DNA of 64,000 bases from Marinobacter sp. ATCH36 (GTDB lineage Bacteria; Pseudomonadota; Gammaproteobacteria; Pseudomonadales; Oleiphilaceae): positions 1 to 64,000 of the forward strand of contig NZ_JAMJPL010000001.1 in NCBI RefSeq assembly GCF_023555055.1, in the 5' to 3' direction. Below the pieces are notes generated by a model that was given only the letters and a program-made list of their open reading frames with translations, did no database searches and was not told the origin of the DNA. The position numbers were made by a program, and so were the translations under genes. Shown piece after piece: positions 18,328 through 26,477 of this stretch; the first letter of the stretch is position 1; each line of letters opens with the position of its first letter.

Positions 18328-19395
18328 TCAGAGGCGCGCCTCCAGGATCAGGTTGAACGGCGTTTTTGCTACCAGCCGGAAATGGCTGAAGCCGGCCTCA
18401 CGGAAAACCCTCTCCAGGCGTGCTTGCCCTGCCTGTGCCCCCAGTACCAAGGTGCCACCCTCCGAGATGGAGTGGGCACAACAAATGGTGGACGAAGCCG
18501 AATAGAATAGCCGTGAGACGGTCGACAGGTTATCCCCCACGTGGTCTTCGGCAAACGGCTCGACCAGCATCACGGTGCCGCCAGGGGCGAGTGTCCGGGC
18601 GGCGTGGCGTACCGACGCGACCGGGTCGCCCAGGTCATGCAGGCAGTCGAAGAAGCAGATCAGCCCGTACTGCCGGTCCGGATAGTCGGTTGCCCTGGCT
18701 TTGTCGAAAGCAACGCGATCGGTTACGCCTTCTGTTGTTGCATTCTCTCGCGCTTCGCTGAGTGAAGGCTCGTGTACGTCAAATCCGTAAAAGCTGGACT
18801 GGGGGAATGCCCGGGCCATTAGCACGGTGGAGTAGCCGTGGCCGCAACCTACATCAGCCACGTTAATGCCTCGGTCGAGCTGCCCGACAACGCCTTCGAG
18901 CGCGGGCAGCCATTCGGGCACCAGGCTGGCCCGGTAGCCGTTACGGTAGAAGGCCGCGGACCCACAATGCAGGCCGCTGCTGTGCTCGCCCCAGGCCACG
19001 CCCTTGCCGGTGCGGAACGCTTCCAGGGTTTTATCCTCGTCGAACCACATGGACGCCGGAGTCTGCCATGCAGGTGGTATGAACACCGGGCTGCTTTCAT
19101 CAGCCAGCACCATGGCCTGTTCCGGCGAGAGCTCATAGGTGTTGCTTGCTGAGTGATAGTCAACGTAGCCGCCCGCTGCCTGGGCGTTCAGCCACTCCTG
19201 GAGATAGCGCTCGGCGCAACCCGTGCTTGCGGCAAGCTCCTGAGCCGTGATGGGGCCGGCGCCGGCCATGGCCTTATAAAGGCCCAGTTTATTGCCGATG
19301 CTGACCATCACACCGCCATAGGCGGAAGACAGGTCACTGACGGCGCGTGCGACAAAAGATTCCAGTTTGTTCTGGTCAATCGTGGCGGTATTCAT
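18328..19395 (-). CDS. Class I SAM-dependent methyltransferase with N-terminal winged helix
   Basis: This 355-residue protein has an N-terminal winged-helix dimerisation region (about 5-95) that resembles those of small-molecule O/C-methyltransferases. The catalytic Rossmann domain has the SAM motif VADVGCGHGYS, and a FFDCLHDLGD segment fits motif II. The frame extends 15 codons upstream, but the ATG at 19395 has AAGGAA eight bases before it and is preferred. It is transcribed divergently from the GlxA-type regulator at 19534, with 138 bp between them, so that regulator is a likely controller. The substrate is unknown. Confidence 0.85.
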   Translation of the reverse strand: MNTATIDQNKLESFVARAVSDLSSAYGGVMVSIGNKLGLYKAMAGAGPITAQELAASTGCAERYLQEWLNAQAAGGYVDYHSASNTYELSPEQAMVLADESSPVFIPPAWQTPASMWFDEDKTLEAFRTGKGVAWGEHSSGLHCGSAAFYRNGYRASLVPEWLPALEGVVGQLDRGINVADVGCGHGYSTVLMARAFPQSSFYGFDVHEPSLSEARENATTEGVTDRVAFDKARATDYPDRQYGLICFFDCLHDLGDPVASVRHAARTLAPGGTVMLVEPFAEDHVGDNLSTVSRLFYSASSTICCAHSISEGGTLVLGAQAGQARLERVFREAGFSHFRLVAKTPFNLILEARL

Positions 19396-19533
19396 GATGT
19401 GCGGTTCCTTTGTGTGATTGGCAGATGCCATAGCCATCATCGCTGCAGTTAGGGTGTATTCTTAAGAGGCGAACCATCCAGAAACGGTTCGTTTCTGCCA
19501 CGTCCCCACAACAGGGGATTCGAGGACGACGCC

Positions 19534-20565
19534 ATGCCCACTCAAGCCGCCTTTTCGATGTCTGTGGTTCGCCACGTCAGCCTGGTAGCCCTGCCTGATG
19601 CCGTGGTATCCACCATCGCCGGGCTGTTTGATGTGATGAACGGTGTCAGCCTGAGTGGTATGGCGGCAGAGGGAGCCCGGGTTCCGTTTCATGTCGAGAT
19701 TGTCGGTGAGGCCGAGGGTGCGCTGGGCCTGGCAAGCCAGATGCCAATTCACGTGCAACGCGCCATCGATAGCATTGAGTACAGTGACGTGGTGATCGTA
19801 CCGTCAGTGCTGCCGGGTACCGACGGCTGGCAACCTGGCCGTTATCCGCGGCTGGTGGCGTGGTTAAAGCAGATGCATCAGCGGGGCGCCATACTCTGTT
19901 CGGCGTGTTCAGGCATTTTTCTGTTGGCCGAGACGGGGCTTTTCGATGGTAAGGATGCCACCGTCCACTTCGGGTATGCGAAAGCGTTCCAGCAGGCATT
20001 CCCCGCGATACCGATCCATCCTGAACGGGCCTTGATGGTTTCCGGTTTACGGGAGGATCTGGTCAGCTCCGGTGCCTCCATGAGCTGGCATGACCTGGCC
20101 TTGTATCTCGTGACCCGTTACGCCGGAGCGGTAAGCGCCCAGGAAATCGCCCGCCGTTTTGCCCTGCAATGGCACCAGGACGGACTCTCACCCTATATCA
20201 TTTTTGAAGGCCGGATGGACCACGGAGACGGAGACATCGAGGGCGCCCAGCGCTGGTTGGCGGATCATTTCTCAGTCGCTCACCCGGTCGAGGAAATGAT
20301 CAACCGATCCATGCTCACTGAACGCACCTTCAAACGCCGTTTCGCGAGCGCCACCGGCCTCACTCCCATTGCCTACATCCAGCGCCTGCGTGTGGAGGAC
20401 GCCAAACGCCGCCTGGAGCGAACGGACATGCCGATCGACGAGATTAGCTGGCGGGTCGGGTACGAAGATGCGGCTTTCTTCCGGCGGCTTTTCAAACGCA
20501 GCACCGGGGTTACCCCAAGTGTCTATCGGCGGCGTTTTCGTATTCCACGGGTGCCCGCGGCATGA
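19534..20565 (+). CDS. GlxA-family transcriptional regulator (DJ-1/PfpI + AraC HTH)
   Basis: At 343 residues this is typical of GlxA-type activators. The N-terminal class I glutamine amidotransferase-like (DJ-1/PfpI) domain spans about 13-190, with CSACSGIFLLAETGLFDG around residue 122 at the nucleophile-elbow position. The C-terminal AraC double helix-turn-helix has YIQRLRVEDAKRRLE and ends in FKRSTGVTPSVYRRRF. Members sense amine or amino acid metabolites. A GAGG site precedes the ATG. Its neighbour, divergently transcribed, is the methyltransferase at 18328-19395, the most likely target. Confidence 0.9.
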   Translation: MPTQAAFSMSVVRHVSLVALPDAVVSTIAGLFDVMNGVSLSGMAAEGARVPFHVEIVGEAEGALGLASQMPIHVQRAIDSIEYSDVVIVPSVLPGTDGWQPGRYPRLVAWLKQMHQRGAILCSACSGIFLLAETGLFDGKDATVHFGYAKAFQQAFPAIPIHPERALMVSGLREDLVSSGASMSWHDLALYLVTRYAGAVSAQEIARRFALQWHQDGLSPYIIFEGRMDHGDGDIEGAQRWLADHFSVAHPVEEMINRSMLTERTFKRRFASATGLTPIAYIQRLRVEDAKRRLERTDMPIDEISWRVGYEDAAFFRRLFKRSTGVTPSVYRRRFRIPRVPAA

Positions 20566-20653
20566 ATTGATAGGCGGGGCGATGACAACGGGTTGTCAGC
20601 ACCCCGTTGCCATGGTTCACTTCCCGAACCCACTCCCAAACAGAGACTACATA

Positions 20654-21340
20654 ATGTCCACCGCTTTCAATATCAGTTCAATCACGCCAACCGGTGCCCG
20701 GCGGCTGTGGCTGTCGCTGCTCAGTGTCGCGCTTCTGGGCGGGTGCTCCTCCCTGTACTACGACACCATGGAGAAGTTCGGGTATGAAAAGCGCGACATC
20801 CTGGTAAACCGGGTGGAAAACGCGCGGGACAGCCAGAACGACGCCCAGGAAACCTTCCGTTCGTCTCTGGAGCGCTTCCAGAGCGTCGTGGATACGCCGG
20901 ATACCGAGCTCAAAGGTCGGTACGCCGAGATCAGCGATGCCTACGAAGACAGCAAATCAAGTGCGGAAAAAGTCCGCGACCGTATTGAAAAAGTGGAAGA
21001 GGTTGCAGAAGACCTGTTTGAAGAGTGGGAGGACGAACTTGATAAATACGAGAGCGCCTCTCTCAGGCGGAGCAGCGAACAGCAGCTTGATGAGACTCGA
21101 GTTCAGTACAGTCAACTGATCAGCCGTATGCACGCGGCCGAAGAACGCATGGACCCGGTCTTGCAGGCATTTCAGGATCAGGTGCTGTATCTCAAGCACA
21201 ACCTGAACGCCCAGGCGATAGGCGCCCTGGAGAACGAGCTGGTGGAAATTCGCCAGGATGTGGATGAACTGATTCGCAATATGGAACAGTCAGTTGCAGA
21301 GTCCGAGGCCTTTATCAAGCGTTTCCGCGAAGGTGGATAA
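20654..21340 (+). CDS. DUF2959 coiled-coil lipoprotein
   Basis: This 228-residue protein has a lipoprotein signal peptide ending in the lipobox LLGGC (Cys31). The mature protein is almost entirely charged helix with heptad-like spacing, matching the DUF2959 family (YYDTMEKFGYEKRDILVNRVENAR at its start, here given in part). The family function is unknown; an envelope location is well supported. The open frame begins far upstream inside the regulator gene, but the ATG at 20654 directly before the signal peptide is clearly the start. It is probably monocistronic. Confidence 0.85.
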   Translation: MSTAFNISSITPTGARRLWLSLLSVALLGGCSSLYYDTMEKFGYEKRDILVNRVENARDSQNDAQETFRSSLERFQSVVDTPDTELKGRYAEISDAYEDSKSSAEKVRDRIEKVEEVAEDLFEEWEDELDKYESASLRRSSEQQLDETRVQYSQLISRMHAAEERMDPVLQAFQDQVLYLKHNLNAQAIGALENELVEIRQDVDELIRNMEQSVAESEAFIKRFREGG

Positions 21341-21462
21341 CGGCTGCCAGGTGAGAGACGCAAAAGAACCCCGCGAGAATTTCGGTTAAAGCCCAAGGGC
21401 TTGTCACTGCAATACACTCAGTTAAGCTGGTCGGAATTCACCCAGTGAGGCAGCTCGCAACT

Positions 21463-22539
21463 ATGGGACAACCATCCGAAAAATTCAGCAATATCATTCC
21501 GACCATTCCTTCACTAGACCCTGAGCGCGTATCGCTGATCGAGAAAGCGGGGTTAACGGTCAAACAGCTGGAACCTCTTGGCGTTGAGGTCTACGGGGCC
21601 GATGTTCGCTCCAGGCTCCCCGAGCCTGTTATTGAGGCCCTGGAAGTGGAAATGGCGAATCGGGGGTTCATCGTCTTCAAACAGCAAACCGATCTCTCGG
21701 CTGACGAACTGGTCGATGTCAGCAAATGGTGGGGCGCTCACGAAATCCATTCAACGCACGGGGTCCATCCTGCAACGCCCGGAAGAAACAGGCACATCTT
21801 CCGCTGCTCCAACGACAGCCGCCACGGCATCCTTGGTGTCGGTCCTCAGTGGCACAACGATGGCAGTTTTGAAGCAGCCACGTTTTCGCACTCCGCGTAC
21901 TACATGGCTCGAGCGCCGGAACAGGGAGGCGGCACGCACTTCGCTCACCAGGGCGCGGCCTTCGATGTTCTTCCGAAGGAAAAGCAGGCGTTCTGGGAGC
22001 GCCTCGTCTCCGTGAATTCCGCTTCCAGTGTGACTCATCCCGTGGTCCACACTCATCCCGTTTCCGGAAAGAAGAGCGTATGGCTTCACCTGGGAATGAC
22101 CGGCGCCATTATCGAGCGGCTGCCGGAGGATGGTGTCGCTATTGATGAGCTGAAAAAGCAGCCTGCGACCGCCGACAAATTTCGTTTGTTGACCGAAGAC
22201 GAAATGAAGGAGCTTTTCAATGACTATAACGATCTGATGAATGCGTCGTTCGAAAAGGGATACGGGATACGCTATCACTACGACACGGGTGACCTGCTCT
22301 ACATCGATAACTGGGCACTGGCCCACAGAGCAGCACCTGAAGCTCACATGCCGGCTGAAAAGCAGGGATTGAGGATCATGGATCGTGTCACGATCAAATC
22401 AAAACGGGACCTGTCGCCCCATTTTGGATTGCCACAATACATCAATATCAACGGGCCTCATCCGTTCAATAAAGATGGTGTCTGGCAGGCCGGGGGCGTG
22501 GGATTTCGATGGAAAGATGACATCCGCCTGCAAAACTGA
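21463..22539 (+). CDS. TauD/TfdA-type Fe(II)/2-oxoglutarate dioxygenase
   Basis: This 358-residue dioxygenase has the metal triad: His131 and Asp133 in QWHNDGSF, and the distal His288 in WALAHRAAPE. An arginine about 16-20 residues later (IMDRV) would bind 2-oxoglutarate. Family members hydroxylate small acids such as taurine, carnitine precursors or herbicides, and this one's substrate is unknown. The frame also allows a GTG at 21445. The ATG at 21463 is chosen, although its ribosome-binding site (GAGG at 21447) is distant. The next gene is an AtoE-type transporter, which suggests a carboxylic acid substrate. Confidence 0.82.
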   Translation: MGQPSEKFSNIIPTIPSLDPERVSLIEKAGLTVKQLEPLGVEVYGADVRSRLPEPVIEALEVEMANRGFIVFKQQTDLSADELVDVSKWWGAHEIHSTHGVHPATPGRNRHIFRCSNDSRHGILGVGPQWHNDGSFEAATFSHSAYYMARAPEQGGGTHFAHQGAAFDVLPKEKQAFWERLVSVNSASSVTHPVVHTHPVSGKKSVWLHLGMTGAIIERLPEDGVAIDELKKQPATADKFRLLTEDEMKELFNDYNDLMNASFEKGYGIRYHYDTGDLLYIDNWALAHRAAPEAHMPAEKQGLRIMDRVTIKSKRDLSPHFGLPQYININGPHPFNKDGVWQAGGVGFRWKDDIRLQN

Positions 22540-22647
22540 TCTGGTTCGACGGAGCTGGATTTTCGGTCACGAACGACCGGCCAACAATGCGTTTTCCGAT
22601 TTGCTTGCTACGCTAGGTAAGAGCCAAAAATAACAAAGGAGAACACT

Positions 22648-23955
22648 ATGTTAGATCGTGCGTCCAGACCGCTGGTGAGTATGGTGGACAAGTATCTGCC
22701 AGACCCTTACCTGTTCGTGATCATCCTTACCCTGCTGTCGTTCATCGCGGCCATGGTATTCGAAGGCCATGGCCCGATGGCCGTCATTGAGATGTGGGGG
22801 GATGGCTTCTGGAACCTGTTGACCTTTTCCATGCAGATGCTGCTGGTGCTGGTAACCGGCTTCATGCTGGCGAGCACTCCGCTGGTACGCGGCATTCTTA
22901 ACCGGATTGCCTCGCTCGCCAGCACACCGGGGCAGGCGATTATTCTGGTTACCTTCGTGGCTCTGATTGCCAGTTGGATTAACTGGGGTTTTGGCCTGGT
23001 GGTGGGTGCACTGTTTGCCAAGGCTCTGGCGCGCCAGATTCGCGTTCACTATCCGTTGTTGATCGCCAGTGCCTATTCCGGGTTTATCGTCTGGCACGGC
23101 GGACTTGCAGGCTCCATTCCACTGGTCATTGCCACCGAAGGCCACTTCACGGAAGACGTCATCGGTGTCATAGGTACCGGCGACACTATTTTCGCGTTCT
23201 TTAACCTGGCCATCGTGGTCGCTCTTTTCATCGTCGTGCCACTGGTAAACCGTCTTATGCTGCCTGAAGAACGGGAGAGCGTGTACGCGGACCCGAACAT
23301 CCTGGACGACGAACCCGATACGGCTGTTGTTATCAATCGCCCAGCGGACCACATCGAGAACAGCAGAACGCTTGCTTGGTTGATCGGGTTCAGCGGTATC
23401 GCGTTCATCTTCCAGTATTTCATCGACGGTGGCGGCCTGAACCTGAACATCGTGAACTTCATGTTCCTGTTCCTTGCCATTATTCTGCACCAGACGCCGA
23501 AACGCCTGCTGACCAGCCTGAACGAGGCGGTCAAAGGGGGCTCCGGTATTGTCATCCAGTTCCCCTTCTATGCCGGGATTATGGGGGTGATGACGGCCTC
23601 CGGCCTGGCGGCCAGCATATCCCAGGGCTTTGTATCCATGGCAAGCGCTCAAAGCCTGCCCTTCTGGAGCTTTATCAGTGCGGGCCTGGTCAATATCTTC
23701 GTGCCCTCCGGCGGCGGCCAGTGGGCCGTGCAGGCCCCTGTCATGTTGCCGGCGGCGCAAGAGTTGGGTGCCGACATACCTCGGGTAGCCATGGCCGTTG
23801 CCTGGGGCGATGCCTGGACCAACCTGCTGCAACCGTTCTGGGCCCTGCCAGTGCTGGCCATTGCCGGCCTGAAGGCCAAGGACATCATGGGATACTGCCT
23901 GATGCTGCTGATTATCACCGGCGTCATTATCAGCATTGGTCTGACCTGGCTATAA
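22648..23955 (+). CDS. atoE: Short-chain fatty acid transporter (AtoE family)
   Basis: This 435-residue inner-membrane protein has about ten hydrophobic segments and matches the AtoE short-chain fatty acid permease family over its full length, including YLPDPYLFVIILTLLSFI at the start and VPSGGGQWAVQAPVML in the second half. It would import short-chain acids such as acetoacetate or butyrate. An AAGGAGAA site precedes the ATG. It follows the TauD-type dioxygenase by 108 bp and precedes a DUF2235 hydrolase by 37 bp. In this window acetoacetate, the product of liuE, is an attractive substrate, but that link is inference. Confidence 0.88.
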   Translation: MLDRASRPLVSMVDKYLPDPYLFVIILTLLSFIAAMVFEGHGPMAVIEMWGDGFWNLLTFSMQMLLVLVTGFMLASTPLVRGILNRIASLASTPGQAIILVTFVALIASWINWGFGLVVGALFAKALARQIRVHYPLLIASAYSGFIVWHGGLAGSIPLVIATEGHFTEDVIGVIGTGDTIFAFFNLAIVVALFIVVPLVNRLMLPEERESVYADPNILDDEPDTAVVINRPADHIENSRTLAWLIGFSGIAFIFQYFIDGGGLNLNIVNFMFLFLAIILHQTPKRLLTSLNEAVKGGSGIVIQFPFYAGIMGVMTASGLAASISQGFVSMASAQSLPFWSFISAGLVNIFVPSGGGQWAVQAPVMLPAAQELGADIPRVAMAVAWGDAWTNLLQPFWALPVLAIAGLKAKDIMGYCLMLLIITGVIISIGLTWL

Positions 23956-23992
23956 TAATACGAGGAAACATCAGCGAGGGGAGGTCGGCGTC

Positions 23993-25018
23993 ATGAAACG
24001 CATCGCCATCTGCTTTGACGGCACATGGAACCGCCCGGAAGTAAATATCGGCGAGGACTTCCCCACCAACGTACTGCAGTTCGCCCGCGCCATTCGTCCA
24101 TCGGATGGTAACGGCGTTGAACAGGTGGTTTTCTACGATTGGGGCATCGGCTCATACCACGATGAGATCCTCGCCGGCGCCACCGGCCACGGCCTTGAAA
24201 AGAACGTGATGGACGGCTATCGCTTCCTGGTTCACAACTACGAGCCCGGCGACGACATCTTTCTTTTCGGCTTCAGCCGGGGCGCCTACACCGCCCGCAG
24301 CCTGTGCGGGATGATCAACAACTGCAGTATTCTGCGCAAAGAAAACGCTTATCTGATCCAGAACGCCTTCAAGCTCTACAAAGTCAAAAAGCACAAGGCC
24401 AACAGCGACCACGCCATGGCATGGAAACGCCAATTCTCTGTTGAAGAACGTACCCCCATCAAATTCGTCGGCGTGTGGGACACCGTTGGCGCCCTTGGCC
24501 TACCGTTTACCTTCTTCGGCCTGATCAAAGACCAGGACCTGTTCTACGACCGCGAGATCGGCAGCAACATCGGGACGGCTCGGCACGCCCTGTCGCTGGA
24601 TGAACATCGGGAGGATTTCGAGCCTACTCTCTGGGAACCCCGCGCCGGGACAGACATTGAGCAGGTCTGGTTCGCCGGTGCGCATTCCGATGTTGGTGGC
24701 GGCTATGGCCCGGACAAACAAGGCCGCATCCTGGCCGATATTCCTCTGCTGTGGATGGCAAAAGAAGCGACAAAGCAGAAGCTGGTGTTCAACGATACCC
24801 TGCCAACCACCACCCACACCACCGCCGAGCAGCACAACGAATACAAGGGCAAATACCGGTTACTGGGGAAACTGGTGCGGGAGATACCCCCACTGAACGA
24901 GATCAAAACCTGGGTGCATGCCAGCGTAAGAGCGCGCTACAACAGCGGATACCAGAGCGAGCCGATCGAGCGGTATGCAGAGCGCAACGGGGAGTGGCCG
25001 CCCATCTGGCCCGAATAA
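23993..25018 (+). CDS. DUF2235 alpha/beta hydrolase (Tle1-like)
   Basis: This 341-residue protein belongs to DUF2235, the fold of the type VI phospholipase effectors Tle1 and many uncharacterised hydrolases. The N-terminus has the family hallmark CFDGTWN (8-13), and the nucleophile elbow is GFSRG with Ser95. The acidic residue and histidine expected later are compatible with FAGAHSDVGGGY. There is no signal peptide, transmembrane segment or vgrG/PAAR gene nearby, so it is more likely a housekeeping hydrolase than a secreted effector. It lies 37 bp after atoE and may share its transcript. Confidence 0.82.
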   Translation: MKRIAICFDGTWNRPEVNIGEDFPTNVLQFARAIRPSDGNGVEQVVFYDWGIGSYHDEILAGATGHGLEKNVMDGYRFLVHNYEPGDDIFLFGFSRGAYTARSLCGMINNCSILRKENAYLIQNAFKLYKVKKHKANSDHAMAWKRQFSVEERTPIKFVGVWDTVGALGLPFTFFGLIKDQDLFYDREIGSNIGTARHALSLDEHREDFEPTLWEPRAGTDIEQVWFAGAHSDVGGGYGPDKQGRILADIPLLWMAKEATKQKLVFNDTLPTTTHTTAEQHNEYKGKYRLLGKLVREIPPLNEIKTWVHASVRARYNSGYQSEPIERYAERNGEWPPIWPE

Positions 25019-25061
25019 TTTCCGGCCAGGCGGCCATTCGTTAGACGACTTGTCCCTTATA

Positions 25062-25378
25062 CTACGGCGCCAGCTTCCGCTTCACACTGAGTGACTCCGG
25101 AATCATCGCCTCGATCAGGTGGGGGCCCGCAGCGAATGCCCGCCCATAAGGAGGGCCGTTTTCTTGCCAGAGCGAATGACTGAGGCAATCACTTGAATGG
25201 TGGCATCGTATTTGACGTGATAGGTGGCGTGATCGCCAACAATATTCACAACCGGAACCTTGCCCTTGCGGGCGTTGTGCAGGTTGGCCAGCAAAAGCTC
25301 TTTCACGCATCCGGCGCGAGTGCAGTTCAGCCAGCCCCGGCTTGGGCCATTACAAGGATACCAGGCGGTGGCGGACAC
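25062..25378 (-). pseudogene. Decayed TPP-dependent enzyme (acetolactate synthase-like)
   Basis: Two frames on the minus strand together resemble acetolactate synthase-type proteins. The first contains NLHNARKGKVPVVNIVGDHA and, after an internal deletion, a central-domain piece IRSGKKTALLMGG. The second frame carries the usual last residues GPHLIEAMI. Intact members have about 500-560 residues, and here fewer than 110 codons remain, with at least one large deletion and one frameshift. It cannot be functional. Confidence 0.75.
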
Positions 25379-25499
25379 TGATGCGTCCTTGCCGGAAATT
25401 GCCGAGTCGCTGGGTATTGCGGAAGTAAGTACTTTCTATCGAGCCTTTAAGCGCTGGACAGGTTCGCCGCCGGTGCGTTGGCGCAAAAAGCGAAGCTGA
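25376..25499 (+). pseudogene. C-terminal remnant of an AraC-family regulator
   Basis: About 40 codons read LPEIAESLGIAEVSTFYRAF, then KRWTGSPPVRWRKK before a stop. This is the second helix-turn-helix of AraC-family activators (compare LxEIAxxLGFxExSxFxRAFKRWTGxxPxxyR). Nothing of the rest of the protein remains, and the open frame upstream is unrelated sequence antisense to the TPP-enzyme remnant. The two broken genes abut head to head. Confidence 0.7.
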
Positions 25500-25589
25500 A
25501 CACGTTGGTACGACATCCTTTTTGACTTGTTACATGCCATCTTTCCCCCGACAATGCACTGTCACATTTACCTGTCGCGGAACTGAAAC

Positions 25590-26477
25590 ATGCTGGAGAG
25601 TTTGGCCCTGGCCCCTGAAAATTTAACATTGCCGGACTCTATGATGAGGCTGCTGATCAGTACCGGGCTGCTGATTCTGGCTATCATCATCCTGCGGACT
25701 CTGACTGCGCGCTTTATACGACGAAACGTGACTTCATCGGAGTTGCGGGGCCGGTTACTGGTGAACTTCCGCAACGGCTTTCTGCTTTTGGGGATACTGG
25801 GCCTGGCGTTGATCTGGGGTGACCAGATCCGCTCCCTGGCGCTGTCCATCGTCGCCATTGCAGTTGCCTTTGTGGTTGCCACCAAAGAATTGATCCTGTG
25901 TGTGTCCGGCGCAATCCTGAAAAGCGGCGCCGGCTCTTTCAATCTGGGAGACCGTATACAGGTAAAGGATTTTCGAGGTGATGTCATCGACCAGACCTTG
26001 CTGGCAACCACCATCCTTGAAGTTGGGCCCGGCAAAACAGGTCACCAGCGCACCGGGCGGATGATCGTGGTTCCCAACGCTCTGTTCGTGTCTGAACCGG
26101 TGATCAATGAAAGTTTTACTGACCACTGGGACTTCCATGTTTTCACCGTGCCCTTTAAACGGGAAGATGACTGGCATGCCGCCCAGAAAGCCCTGCTGGA
26201 CGCCGCCAATCGCCATTGCGAGCCCTATCTTGAGGCGGTTCGCAAACACATGAACAAGGTTGGTGTTTTGCGGGGCCTGGAAGTGCCGTCCGTGGACCCA
26301 AGGGTGACCATCCAGGCCCCCGTGGCCAACGAAATTCATCTGACTGTCAGGCTGCCCGCCAAATCCGGGCAACGCAGTTACATCGAGCAAGCTATTCTGT
26401 CAGAGGTGTTTGCAGAAACCGATTTCGCCAGCAAAAAGCCTCAGCTCTCTGATGACAACAAGGACACCCCATCATGA
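25590..26477 (+). CDS. Small MscS-family mechanosensitive channel
   Basis: At 295 residues this has hydrophobic segments at about 17-38, 58-75 and 78-115. The last contains the pore-helix pattern ATKELILCVSGAILK and runs into the beta-domain start GSFNLGDRIQVKDFRGDVID. Such channels open under membrane tension and release solutes during osmotic downshift. The C-terminal domain is short. The stop overlaps the start of the following oxidoreductase (ATGA), indicating a two-gene unit. Confidence 0.85.
   Translation: MLESLALAPENLTLPDSMMRLLISTGLLILAIIILRTLTARFIRRNVTSSELRGRLLVNFRNGFLLLGILGLALIWGDQIRSLALSIVAIAVAFVVATKELILCVSGAILKSGAGSFNLGDRIQVKDFRGDVIDQTLLATTILEVGPGKTGHQRTGRMIVVPNALFVSEPVINESFTDHWDFHVFTVPFKREDDWHAAQKALLDAANRHCEPYLEAVRKHMNKVGVLRGLEVPSVDPRVTIQAPVANEIHLTVRLPAKSGQRSYIEQAILSEVFAETDFASKKPQLSDDNKDTPS

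Noticed and set aside
22651..23832. 393-codon open frame antisense to atoE
   Set aside because: Gln/His/Asn-rich translation caused by the reverse complement of hydrophobic codons; not protein-like.
23993..25018. DUF2235 protein as a type VI secretion effector
   Set aside because: No vgrG, PAAR, adaptor or immunity gene is adjacent, and the protein lacks extra domains; an ordinary hydrolase is more likely.
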